From Purshia tridentata (Eukaryota > Streptophyta > Magnoliopsida > Rosales > Rosaceae): a stretch of 30,596 bases of DNA. The position numbers and the translations under genes were made by a program. The stretch spans positions 1 to 30,596 of the forward strand of contig QANT01005914.1 in NCBI GenBank assembly GCA_003254885.1. The letters run 5' to 3'. This document shows positions 12,288 through 22,500 of the stretch, in pieces (within the stretch, counting starts at the first letter, position 1; each line of letters begins with the position of its first letter). The notes under the pieces are model-generated. The model was not told where the DNA came from, did not search any database, and saw nothing but the letters and a program-made list of their open reading frames with translations.

Positions 12288-12331
12288 TTTTTTTTTTTTT
12301 TTTTTTTTTTTNNNNTTTTTTTTTTTTTTTT
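12288..12331. repeat. Poly-T tract with unresolved bases (NNNN at 12312-12315)
   Basis: An uninterrupted T-run flanks four N characters. This is an assembly gap or base-call failure inside a homopolymer, so the true length of this part of the promoter is unknown. Confidence 0.98.
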
Positions 12332-12433
12332 GTCTTTTCCATATAATTTTTGCGGGAATTTGGAGCGTGCTTATCTCCCGCGCTGGGGAACGTTATAGTC
12401 ACCGCCGCTGTCAAGCAGCGTCCTATTAGGGGC

Positions 12434-12443
12434 TGCCACGTCA
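12434..12443. promoter_or_regulatory. ACGT-core bZIP element TGCCACGTCA
   Basis: The reverse complement is TGACGTGGCA, a C-box/G-box hybrid typical of bZIP targets. It lies 201 bp before the FKBP43 start. Function is inferred from the motif alone. Confidence 0.5.
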
Positions 12444-12586
12444 ACAAAGGGTCGCACACATTGTGAAGACTAGCCTTTTCTTCTTTCACTCAGACAAATT
12501 TAGGTTTTTTAAGAGTTAGTTGGGCACAGCGAGGCTTTTCACTTTCTCAGCAGCAGGGTTTAAGGGTCCGAGAGAGAGACACTCTT

Positions 12587-12594
12587 TAGGGTTT
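12587..12594 (+). promoter_or_regulatory. Telo-box (TAGGGTTT) in the FKBP43 leader
   Basis: TAGGGTTT sits 49 bp before the FKBP43 start codon, probably in the 5' UTR. Telo-boxes near the transcription start are common in plant genes for replication, translation and chromatin and are bound by TRB-type Myb proteins. Confidence 0.5.
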
Positions 12595-12643
12595 TAGAAG
12601 ACGTCTCTGAGCGAGCTCTTATTCGTTTCTCTGCAAAAGAAGA

Positions 12644-15600
12644 ATGGCTTTCTGGGGTGAGTTACTAGAAAATAAAAAATTTTGCTTGGTTATTGAAAAT
12701 ATGTTACACAAAAAGGAAGAAAGTGTAGAAAAAAAAAATGAAATTTATGAACTAGGCTGAGCTGGTTGAAGATACTTGGTTTTTGAGGTATCAAATCATT
12801 GAAATTATATTCCAAATTTTGAACTTTATTAGTAATCTGTTCAGTCTTTCTCAGCAACCACGCGGAGCATATGATAAAAAATAAACTTTTACCAATGATG
12901 TTCAGACTGGGTTCTCAATCTTATGTGTGGTTATTGATTGTTACAGGAATTGAAGTGAAACCCGGAAAGCCTTTCACTCATGTATATGATGGCTTGAAAG
13001 GACGGCTTCACATTTCAATGGTGATGTTTACCATTAGAATGAGTGCTTGTTATTTGTTTGCCTATATTTCATTGCTAGGAAAACTGAATAGAAACCCATG
13101 TGTTGTGGGTTTGGTTAACTGTATGTTGGAATTTAGTTCCATATTTTTGTCTGATGCGTGAAAATTGAATAGACCTTGAGGTATCCTGAACTTGGTTTTT
13201 GTTGTTTTGATCAATGATTTATATAATGATATACACAGGCAACATTAGGGACCGGGACTGCGACAAAGAAAAGCATACTTCAGTGTAATATAGGAAACAG
13301 GAGTCCAGTTTATCTATGCTCTTTGTATCCTGATACGGCCGAGTCTTTGCAACTAAATTTGGAATTTGAGGAGGATGATGAAGTTATCTTCTCCGTTCTT
13401 GGTCCTCGAAGTGTTCACCTTTCTGGTTACTATCTTGATGTTCGTCGACATCACAATCCGGATGATTCGTATCCTTTTGTTGAATTGGGTTATTGTTGAT
13501 GGCGTGGATTTTATTTCACTCTACTTAATATTTTTGTCAAAATTTCTATGTTTTTACTACCTAACTCGGAAGAATAAACTATGATATTTTGTTGTTTCTT
13601 TTCCCTTTTCCAACAAATGGAGACCCAAGAGACTATTGATTCTTTTTTGGTGGATAATATCAGGGTTTTATTTTTCTCAGAGAAGCCACATAAAATATTT
13701 TATTTATTTATCTCTTCACCTCCCATCCTCAGTTGACAAATATATGGTTTTGGGATACGGAAATTTTCATTCTTTAGTAGTCCATGTGAGATTCCCCTAT
13801 TTTCCATTTACTATGATGCCAAGAGAATCCTTTGGGGAAGATATTGCTGACTCAGAAACACACAGATCCGTTGACAGTGAAGAAGATAAGTATGATGATA
13901 GTTTTATTGATGATAGTGACCCAGAAGTCTTCCTTCCTTCTCCTATTTCTGATGGTGGAGGTATGATTACCAAATTATAAGCTTCTTTGAATTGTTTACC
14001 CCCACAAATTTTAGTATACGTGATTTAAAATTTTGATCAATGACTGTAGCTCTACAAAAATTTTTTGGTCCATGCTCATCAACATTGAGTGTAGTGGTAA
14101 ATTTCACAATTTTGGCCTCTGCATCACACTTTCTTTGCTTTCACCATTTATGGCATCTGCATCCCATGTCCTCTACTAACTCTGCAGTCTGCATCCTTAT
14201 TTTTTATGAAGTCAATGTTTGCTTAAAGACAAATAATTTATGAATTTTTTGCAATATTGTTCTGAGCTGTTTGCTCTATCTGTATTTGTAGAGTCTGATG
14301 CTGGTTATGTAGAGGAGCTTTCGGATAAGAAGAAACCTCAGAATGGGAAGGGCCACCGAAGACGACTTAGGAAGAAGTACGTACTGAGTGAGTCAGAAGT
14401 GGAAAGTGAAGATGAAGACAGATTACCAATTTCCTCTCTGGTCAAGACACAAGCCACTATAAGGGACACAATACAGGAAGTGGAAGAAAAAGTTGACAAG
14501 ATAGCTGTTGATACCAGCAACAAGAAGACAGAAGATGATGTCTGTAATGCTGCTGAATCAATTAGAGATGCTGATGATGTGGATGTAGATGGTCAGTCGA
14601 AAAGGTATTTGCCCTGCTTAACAGATAACCATGGCAATTCCACTTGTCATACAATGCCCTCAAAAGGCATATTTAACTATGTTACATAAATTTATTAGCT
14701 TATTTTAATCTGTTAATGTTTATTTTGTTGTCAACTGAACAACAATATGAGACATTAAAAAGACACAGAAAAAATAACTACCAATATCCAGGAATTTTAT
14801 GTATAACTGCAAATGAAGCTCAAAAAACACAAACTAGAATTTACCATTCATATTGACATTGATTTCCATGATATTCTAGCTTAGGTAGATGCTTCAGCTA
14901 ACCTCTTCAATTATTGATCCTTGTTTGTCATCTTGGTTGGCAAATTTCATGCAGGCAAGTTGACCAGCCAGAAGACCCCTTGATGCCTAATGTAGGCCCT
15001 GAAAATGGTGGAACACCAAAGAGAAAAAGGAAAGAACATCCAAAGAAAGACAAAGAACTTCAGTCTAATGTCCTTAAAAAAGAGGATGAAGCCCAGAAAG
15101 ATGAGGCAAGAGCTGACAATAGGACCCAGAATTTTTGTGGGGAGGAAGGTGGACAAGAACAGAAGATGGCCAACCATAAGTGAGTTTTTTGGTGTCCTTT
15201 GCCTTGAATATTATACATTCTCACATCATTATACTTAAGCATGCATACTATTCATTATGGTTGGAGCATGTACTGATGATGGTATTTGTTGGTTTTGATT
15301 TTCTTTTTATTATTATGCTCAAGAAGTGGAGCTGAAGTGCCAGATACTTCCTCAATGCCTTGCACAGAGCTCACCCTTGAAAATTGTGAAAGACCAAAGA
15401 AGAAAAGGAAGAAGGTGGAAGGGAAAACATTTGAGGTAGTCAGCACTAACCATGGTAATGTTGTCAAAGAGGATGAAGGCCAGCAGGATGAGGCAAAGGG
15501 TGACATGTGCCCAGATCTACCAGCGAGAAGTGAACAGAATCAGAATTCAGCCAAGGATGAGTGAGTGCTGTTTTGTTCTTTAAGCTTTTATATAAAGTAT

Positions 15601-17152
15601 GCAAGATATAAAATTTTTACTTTAGGTTTTTCTGAATGCCACAAGATATATTCTTCTGGTTCCCTTTACCTTGGTCTTGGAAATAGCATGAAGAGACAAG
15701 GCAAAAGAGATGGACCTAAATTATAGGGCATTTTTGGGAGTGCTTATGTAGAAAGCACTTTTTCTCAGTAGTGCTTCTTGTAAATGTACTTGGAAGCGCT
15801 TTTATAACTCTAAAAGCACTTTTAACTTTTTTTTGCCAAATGAAAACAAAAGTGCTTTTGACTATTTGAAAGCGCTTTTGAGCCCTCCAAAAGCACTGCC
15901 AAACAAGCCGTTAATATGCATTTGCAGATGGAGCCTTTTGCATACGCAAACATGCACCCAGGTATGCATTTGTGCTCTTGAGTGCATGCATGTGCACACA
16001 AATATTTCATTTGTCAAAAGGGTTCAATTACTAGCCCTGTTTCCATTCATAAAAAATATATTTCCATTATTATCTTCTGGACTTAATTCCAATATCCATG
16101 TGGTTTTCAGGCTGTGTGTGTGTGTGTGTGTGTGTGATTTTGCAATAGTTATCCCATGATTAGTTTAAATTTGTCTGTTCATTTTCCTGTAGATTTGTTA
16201 GTCAATCTGTTGAGAAGAAAGTTAAAAAGAAGAAGAAAAGTAAAACTCATGCACATGGGGAAGCTATAAACACGGATGTACCTCTCTTGTCAGCAGAAGA
16301 AAAGATCACATCTCCCATACAGATTGAGGCCCTGAATGCTGATGCCAAGTCATCTCATGTTAGGACCCTCCCAAATGGATTGAGTATCGAGGAGTTGGAA
16401 GCAGGAAAACCAGATGGCAAAGTTGCCACTTCAGGGAAAAAGGCATGTCTTTTGAATCTGTATTTGATCTATTTGTTACTGATCCTGCTTTAAATTTGTT
16501 TGTTTGGCTGTATAATGGTAGCTACCTAAATAATATTGTTTGGACATTTCTGCTAGAGCAAATTAACATAAACGATTAATGAAACTCTTTTGATTTATTG
16601 TGGCTTTCAGATCAGTGTTCATTATGTTGGCAAATTGAAAGAGAATGGAAAAGTAATTGACTCGAATGTTGGCAGTGCTCCTCATAAGTTTCGCCTAGGT
16701 ATTACTAAATGAGATAAAATCATACTTTTGTTTTACCAAAGATTTCTTCCAACCTTGTATTTACATTTGTTGCTTCTTGCAGGTTCGGGAAAGGTTATAG
16801 GGGGTTGGGATGTTGGTCTTGATGGTAATGATTAAGGAACTTATTTATATTCTAAAATTGAACTTCGTTGGTACCTTTATAATTGCTTTTTATTATTGTT
16901 ATTTTGAGAGTGTTGTGATGTATGCATGATTCTCAGGTATGCGAGTTGGTGACAAAAGAAGACTTCTTGTCCCACCATCCATGGGGTATGTTGTAAAACT
17001 TGAGCTGACCCATTTCCTTTTGTGCCTTTCTTTCTTTGGGATCTCACTTCCTTGCTCTACGTGTTTGCAGTTATGGTAGTGAAGGAGATGGTAAAGATGT
17101 ACCACCAAACTCATGGCTTGTATACGATGTTGAATTAGTGAAAGTTCGTTGA
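12644..17152 (+). CDS. FKBP43: Nuclear peptidyl-prolyl cis-trans isomerase, FKBP43-type (nucleoplasmin-like + FKBP domain)
   Basis: Twelve exons give 579 aa: 12644-12656, 12947-13020, 13239-13468, 13824-13960, 14292-14604, 14955-15179, 15324-15560, 16193-16442, 16611-16698, 16783-16824, 16937-16985, 17071-17152. Residues 1 to about 97 are the nucleoplasmin-like domain ([34 protein letters not shown]). A long acidic and Lys-rich middle follows, with nuclear-localisation-like runs at 278-282 (KRKRK), 355-362 (PKKKRKKV) and 418-425. The C-terminal FKBP domain spans about 468-579. Its pocket has Tyr498, Asp510, Trp531 and Tyr554, but Ile509 replaces the usual Phe and Tyr571 the usual Phe99. Relatives are histone chaperones and prolyl isomerases in the nucleus. 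The start matches FKBP43 (MAFWG) better than FKBP53, from memory. The length exceeds the roughly 500 aa I recall for Arabidopsis, because of the charged middle. Intron 8 uses a GC donor. Confidence 0.92.
15727..15909. mobile_element. MITE-like element in FKBP43 intron 7
   Basis: The left end (15727-15745) and the inverted right end (15909-15891) match at 16 of 19 positions: GGCATTTTTGGGAGTGCTT against GGCTTGTTTGGCAGTGCTT. The interior is packed with AAAGCACTTTT and AAGCGCTTTT palindromes and has no coding potential. Its 183 bp length and structure fit a non-autonomous DNA transposon. No clear target duplication is visible (flanks TTATA and GTTAAT), so the superfamily is unassigned. Confidence 0.65.
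16113..16136. repeat. (TG)12 microsatellite in FKBP43 intron 7
   Basis: Perfect dinucleotide run about 200 bp downstream of the MITE-like element and 57 bp before the exon 8 acceptor. Confidence 0.95.
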
Positions 17153-17977
17153 CTGATTAATTCTACTGCCCTTGGTACCTGCCTTGGCAATTCTATGTGC
17201 AAATTTTATTGAGATTTTTCCCCCTTCTCATCAATACAAAAAAATGAGTACCAAAGTTGCTGGGCTTGGTTTTCAAATGCAGGCTTTTGTTATAGGGAAC
17301 TGGCTTTTGGGATAAAGAGTTTTGTTTCTCCTCCCTTTATGGGTTTTCCTTTATCTTCATTGAACCACAGAACACATGTAAAAATCTGAGTTGCCGTCAT
17401 GTAGAATTTCTCCCAGATTATGAGAATACTAGCCTCTTAATGTCAATGAACTTTTTTTATTACACATGTTAATATTATTGAAGTATCATTTATCATTTAT
17501 GTTAACATTTCTCATGCCTACAAGTTTTATAACTCCCCACTTTCTCCACCTTTGAAACATTCTCAAGTAGTGGGAGAGTTTTTTTTTTTTTCAATTTGTT
17601 TTAATTATTTCATTAACAATTATACCTTTTTAGCTTTATAATAGTAAAGACTTCGTAAACAATGTTCAGTTGTGCATCCAAGATTCCAAATGAAGAATAT
17701 TGTATGATTATAGCAAACTTCAGCCAAAAAAGATAGACTTCGTAATCAATGATTATATTTAACACATATACAAATTTTCACCATCGCAAAAGCATTTTTT
17801 TTTTCCGGGTGAAGTGTGGGGAAGCCCAAAATCAAGGGAAAAATTTTAACAGATTTAATAGCTTAGTAATAATTTTTTTTTTTTGTTTGGAAATGTGATT
17901 AGAACTATAAATAAACAGAAAATACAGATAATGCACTTACACAGTATTATTATTTGAACTATATCAGCATATTGATC

Positions 17978-18056
17978 ATCTCTATAACAGAAGTAGGATT
18001 CAAACGTGTGGGTCCCACATAGATGGATTTGACATTTTTACTTCTATTATAAAGAT
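17978..18056. mobile_element. Short foldback (MITE-like) element with palindromic centre
   Basis: The arms ATCTCTATAACAGAAGTA (17978-17995) and, inverted, ATCTTTATAATAGAAGTA (18056-18039) match at 16 of 18 positions. The loop contains the palindrome TGTGGGTCCCACA (18007-18019). Weaker similarity continues outside the arms, so the element may span about 17965-18075. It has no coding capacity. Confidence 0.6.
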
Positions 18057-18581
18057 GGTTAGCAAGATGGGCAGAAAAACAATAGGTCAATACTAATATA
18101 TACATAAAAGAAAAATGAGTCAATTCCGAAATATGCCTTCAGATTCCATCATGTACCTACTGCGAGGCTTCATGGACCTGGGAACACCTCCTTTCACGCT
18201 GAAAACTTGATAAATAACATAATCTGCTGATCATTGCCCAAATCAGCAATATTTCAAAATGCTTGGAAAATCATGTCTTAGACATGTTATATGTACATAC
18301 TATTCCAGTAAGTGGTTTGTTGCTATACTAATGGTGTGTGTATGCTTGTGCCAAAGTGCAGGTATATATAGATTGGGCAATGGCTGGTATCAAAAACACA
18401 TATGGTCCTGTTAAAAAAATGGTTGCAGTAGGTTACAAGTTACAACCACATTGAACGCCTTTAATAAGTTCATGACCTTCATAATGCAATTTGCGTCAAA
18501 ATTTTCCCGACAACTATGGATTGATTGCCATTTCAAACTAGTTCATCATGAGGAGACATGTTCTCGGTCACTGACTGTACC

Positions 18582-18617
18582 AGCCCAGTTGTTCATTTTC
18601 TGGTTCGCAACTGGGCT
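18582..18617. repeat. Perfect 10-bp inverted repeat (hairpin)
   Basis: AGCCCAGTTG at 18582-18591 and CAACTGGGCT at 18608-18617 are separated by 16 nt. It lies in the gene-poor spacer. There is no following T-tract or known RNA context. Confidence 0.6.
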
Positions 18618-19457
18618 TGTGCAGTTTTTATGGGACTAGAAAACATATTGCTGTTTATGAACTGGTTTGTTGTTCGCAATGAATGTTTTCACGCAGACGT
18701 TGCATTCCGAAAGTCACGAACTTGTTGAAGATGTTCCATGCGGTGGTGTGTCGCAGGTACCAATGGGGAAGCATTTGTATGAGAGAGAGAGAGGGAGCTT
18801 CAATTTTCACCGAGTCCCCTACCTCAAGACGATTGTCAATTTCTTATTTTCTTTTATATTCCGAGTAAAATTGGAGATGCTTTTATAATCCAGTTTTTTT
18901 CAGTCAATTTTTATACGCTCCATTTGTTAAGGTTAATCATCATTAACACAGATATGTTGTTTGACAGTCGGATGAGAAAAAAAAATTATCAAAGGACCAA
19001 CATGCATAAACATCTTCGAGACAGAAAAAATCTCCAAAAAAGGCATTTGCTTAGCCACTTGAAGACCCAAAGAGGCGGCCACAATACACACACCACCAGT
19101 AACTTGCAGGAAATGCCGGAAACCCAAATCTCCAAAAGAAAAAAAAAAATCAGAATACTTGAAAGGCACTGCCTTGAACCGGCCCATTCAATGGACTTTT
19201 GTTTCTATTTTTATCAGTTTTTTTAATTAATTTTATATTAGGATTTAGGATAAAGTTAAAATGAAATCTTTTACAATAAGGTATGTCAAGAAAGAAAAAT
19301 TGTTAAAGAGCTATTGCAGAAACCCATGACAATATATTGGCATATCACGTTTCCACACTTTACTTCCAAGATATTTACAGATCAACCCCATATCTTTAAA
19401 CAAAATTTGGGTTCTGTACATTGATGTAATTCTCATCAAGTATCTTAACTACACTAG

Positions 19458-19520
19458 ACTGCTAGCTTCATCATTCCAACATGGGCTCTGGCTTAACCAG
19501 AAAACTGCTAGCTTCATCAT
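19458..19520 (-). repeat. 17-bp direct repeat flanking the KU80 stop codon
   Basis: ACTGCTAGCTTCATCAT occurs at 19458-19474 and again at 19504-19520, 46 bp apart. On the KU80 strand the upstream copy encodes Asp-Asp-Glu-Ala-Ser-Ser, while the downstream copy overlaps the TGA (19473-19471). Confidence 0.9.
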
Positions 19521-22500
19521 CTGTAACTTCACTGCTTAGGGAAACATATAGAAACAAATATCAAATTAGTGAGTGTTGAAAGAAATGAGAATAAAATCAG
19601 AGCAGGTACTGACTTGAAACTAAGCGCTTGAAGAATAGGAAAGAGCACAAGAATGTGTAACCTGTCTATGGCTTCTGTCTTAGAAATCAAGGTGAGTTCT
19701 TTGGATGCAAGAAATTCACAGAAACCGCCAAGGCCTTTCTCCTTGCAGAATTTGCATAGAAAGTGCAGAAAATCATTGAACTGTTTCGGTTCCTGCATGG
19801 GAAAAACTTTCTGAATTTAATGTGCAATAGTCAGGTATAGCCATAGTTGTCAAAGTACACCAGTATCTAACTTGTGCATCGGAAATAAAAGTAATTAAAA
19901 GAAAATTAATTTAAATTGACACTAAGTATGAGTTTCAAACTACATTAGTTAAAATTATGAAAAGGACAAACTTTATTTTTTTATTTATTTTTTAGGTAGT
20001 AAAGTTGGCCTCTATATTGATATTATCATATTATTATTTAACTATTTATTGAGAGAGAGAGAGAGAAGCATACCTGCTCTAGGATACAACCCTTGCGAAG
20101 GGCAATTAAACATTCCAGTGCTTTAGAATAATTATCCCCATCATAAGAGTCCTCTACTAAGTCATATATTTTGTTTTTCATACCCGTAATTGCTTTACCA
20201 ACCCATTCTGGAGTATCTCTCCGACGCATCATAGCTTCAAAATCCTGGACAGGAGTAGCATCCCCAATTTTGTCAACCTTAATTGCAGATGTGTGTTCAC
20301 TGGAGTTAGGTTGATCAGATATGTCCGCATGACCCTCTCCCTCATTTGACCCAGATGGTTTTTCTCGTAAGAATCGCCTACTTGCTTTCTTCAGCTGCAA
20401 ACCAGTTATATATAAAACTTGAATTCCTGTTATTGTTGAAAGAATACATTAAATTGCACAGTAATGACCTTTGGGTTCTCCTTGACTTCAAAATGCCTAC
20501 GAAATGCATCAATAACAAACTTGTTTTGGGAAAGTAGCTCTTTATCAGGTTCAGTAATCTGCCTGAGAGTTTCATCAAGCAGAGGTACAGCTGCATCTGG
20601 CTGCCTTGATTTCAACTCAAGATAACGAAAAAAGCGCTGAAAAAATATATAAAATCTGAAATGAATTTTTATTTGAAAAACCATAAAGGTATTAAGGAAA
20701 AAGACATCAAGAAGACAGGAATACATTATCATCTTTAAATGAGATTTTTGAACACTTCCTTTTTATAAATTTTTCAAAACAATACACTTTTATGGCCTTT
20801 AGGGCCATTTCAAAAATTTCCATGGAGGAAAAGGGGCATCTAAAGATTGACAAAATTGCATGACTGAGTACCTCAAGAACAGGATTTGGTGTGAACTCAG
20901 GCAACAGAGCCTCCTCTTTTCCATGTGGTGCAAGATCAAACATCCTGACAAAGTCATCTGCAGCCGCTTGCTGTTGTTCATTTGGTTGCCATGATGCTGG
21001 TAAGTTATTAAAAGATGGGAACTGAAATTCTCGAACATCCTCAGCAAAAGGAAGTACATTGAAGTAAAGCGAATCAGGCTGCCCACCAAAACAATAAAGC
21101 ACCCAGAATTAAAAAGAAACCATAAAAAGAAAAAGTACTTCAAGGAAGCAGTCTGTGAAACTGCATATTAAGGCATGAGACTCACAGTATTATCTTTGTC
21201 AGATACATTCGGTGTCAAGACCCCCACAACAACATTCCCTTGTCCTTGCCTCCAAACACAACGCAAAATTGCTACCTTATTCATATCTTTCATTGCTCTT
21301 GCTAGAGCAGAAACAGCAAGAATGGCCCTTGTATTGCCCGGTTCAGGAATGAAAACATTGACATCCTTCATGTAATAGTGTCTTTGATATACGTTTATGT
21401 GTAGGGCAGGACCAAAAAATTCAAAATATTGTCATTTCAATTCATATTTATACATGAAAACAAATTTAAAGAAGATACAATCTTACCGCATTATGTTTTT
21501 AGCATCAGTAAACCCTAGAAGCTTCAAACCTTTTTCTGGTTTGAACATGACAGCACCCCATTCGGAAGATGATATGGGAATTACTTGTGGTCCATAACGA
21601 TAACCTTTAATCCTTTGATCTGGAGGTACAACTTTACTAGGATCTTCAACACTTTTGTACTCAAAATCCGTCTTGACTTCATGTGTAGCAAATTTATCTG
21701 TTAGAGGTGCTTTATCAGAATATTTCTTCAGAGTGGGAAACTTCTCTTCTGAAGTTTTCTTATAAACCCATACCTGATTATCATTAATGGTGTAAACAAG
21801 ATTGTCAAAAAAATTCTTAAAGCTATATTATCGCCTAGAAAAATAGTTCCAATTGTAAGACAGACTATCCTAAGGACAGTATGATATTTATTTAGAAAAC
21901 CAACAGAATATAAAACAGACAATTTAAGACATGCAAAATCATCATTAAGCCATAAGATGAGAAGAATTACAATTAAAAAAGATGCAACTCATTCAACACT
22001 GACGTCTAGAACATGTATAAGACTCAACAAGGTTCCACTGAATCACAATGTAACATGTGAAATGACTCATAGAAGTGACATTCAAATTTCAAAGCTGCCA
22101 TTATTATGTTCAATATAGGGTTCCCAAGCACAGGTCAGTAAACTGGCATCAGAAGCACCACAATGTGGATCCCACTGATTAAACCCCAAAGGCTTATGAG
22201 AAAGATATTGACTCTCGTGACAATGGATGACAATATGTTGCACCAAACACTTGGCCCAGGCACACTAAGGTCAACGAGTTTGTCCTCATAGACAGTGGTT
22301 CACAACCCTGCTTCTAACTCATGGAAATACTCAAGTGTGGAGGTCACAAAACTTTGTTGGCACGAATAATAACATTGTGATAACTTTTTGTCCCTTGATA
22401 CATTAAAAAAAAAAAAAAGTTAACTAAATTTTTTTTTGTAGGAAATAGTTGCACGCAACAATAATTATGCACAACGAGATAAAAATGTATGATTGAAAAT

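Larger units (their letters stand above)
12144..12643. promoter_or_regulatory. Shared bidirectional promoter region, GSTZ / FKBP43
   Basis: The start codons of two divergent genes are 500 bp apart. The interval contains a G-box (12263-12268), a poly-T run with an assembly gap (12288-12331), E2F-like GC-rich motifs (12352-12358, 12375-12383), an ACGT bZIP element (12434-12443) and, in the presumed FKBP43 leader, a telo-box (12587-12594). GC content rises sharply at 12350-12450 compared with the flanks. Shared regulation is inferred from layout only. Confidence 0.6.
17153..19470. other. Gene-poor spacer between convergent FKBP43 and KU80
   Basis: The first roughly 300 bp should be the FKBP43 3' UTR and the last stretch the KU80 3' UTR. 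Between them are AT-rich DNA with poly-T runs (17580-17591, 17874-17884), a foldback element (17978-18056), a perfect 10-bp hairpin (18582-18617) and a short GA run near 18782-18795. The small open frames here have no recognisable family and do not form an exon set. Confidence 0.6.

Noticed and set aside
18451..19226. Several small frames on both strands in the FKBP43-KU80 spacer
   Set aside because: None resembles a known protein and no consistent splice model joins them.
22000..22400. KU80 intron 5 as a possible inserted element
   Set aside because: The intron is longer than its neighbours, but I found no terminal repeats or target duplication.
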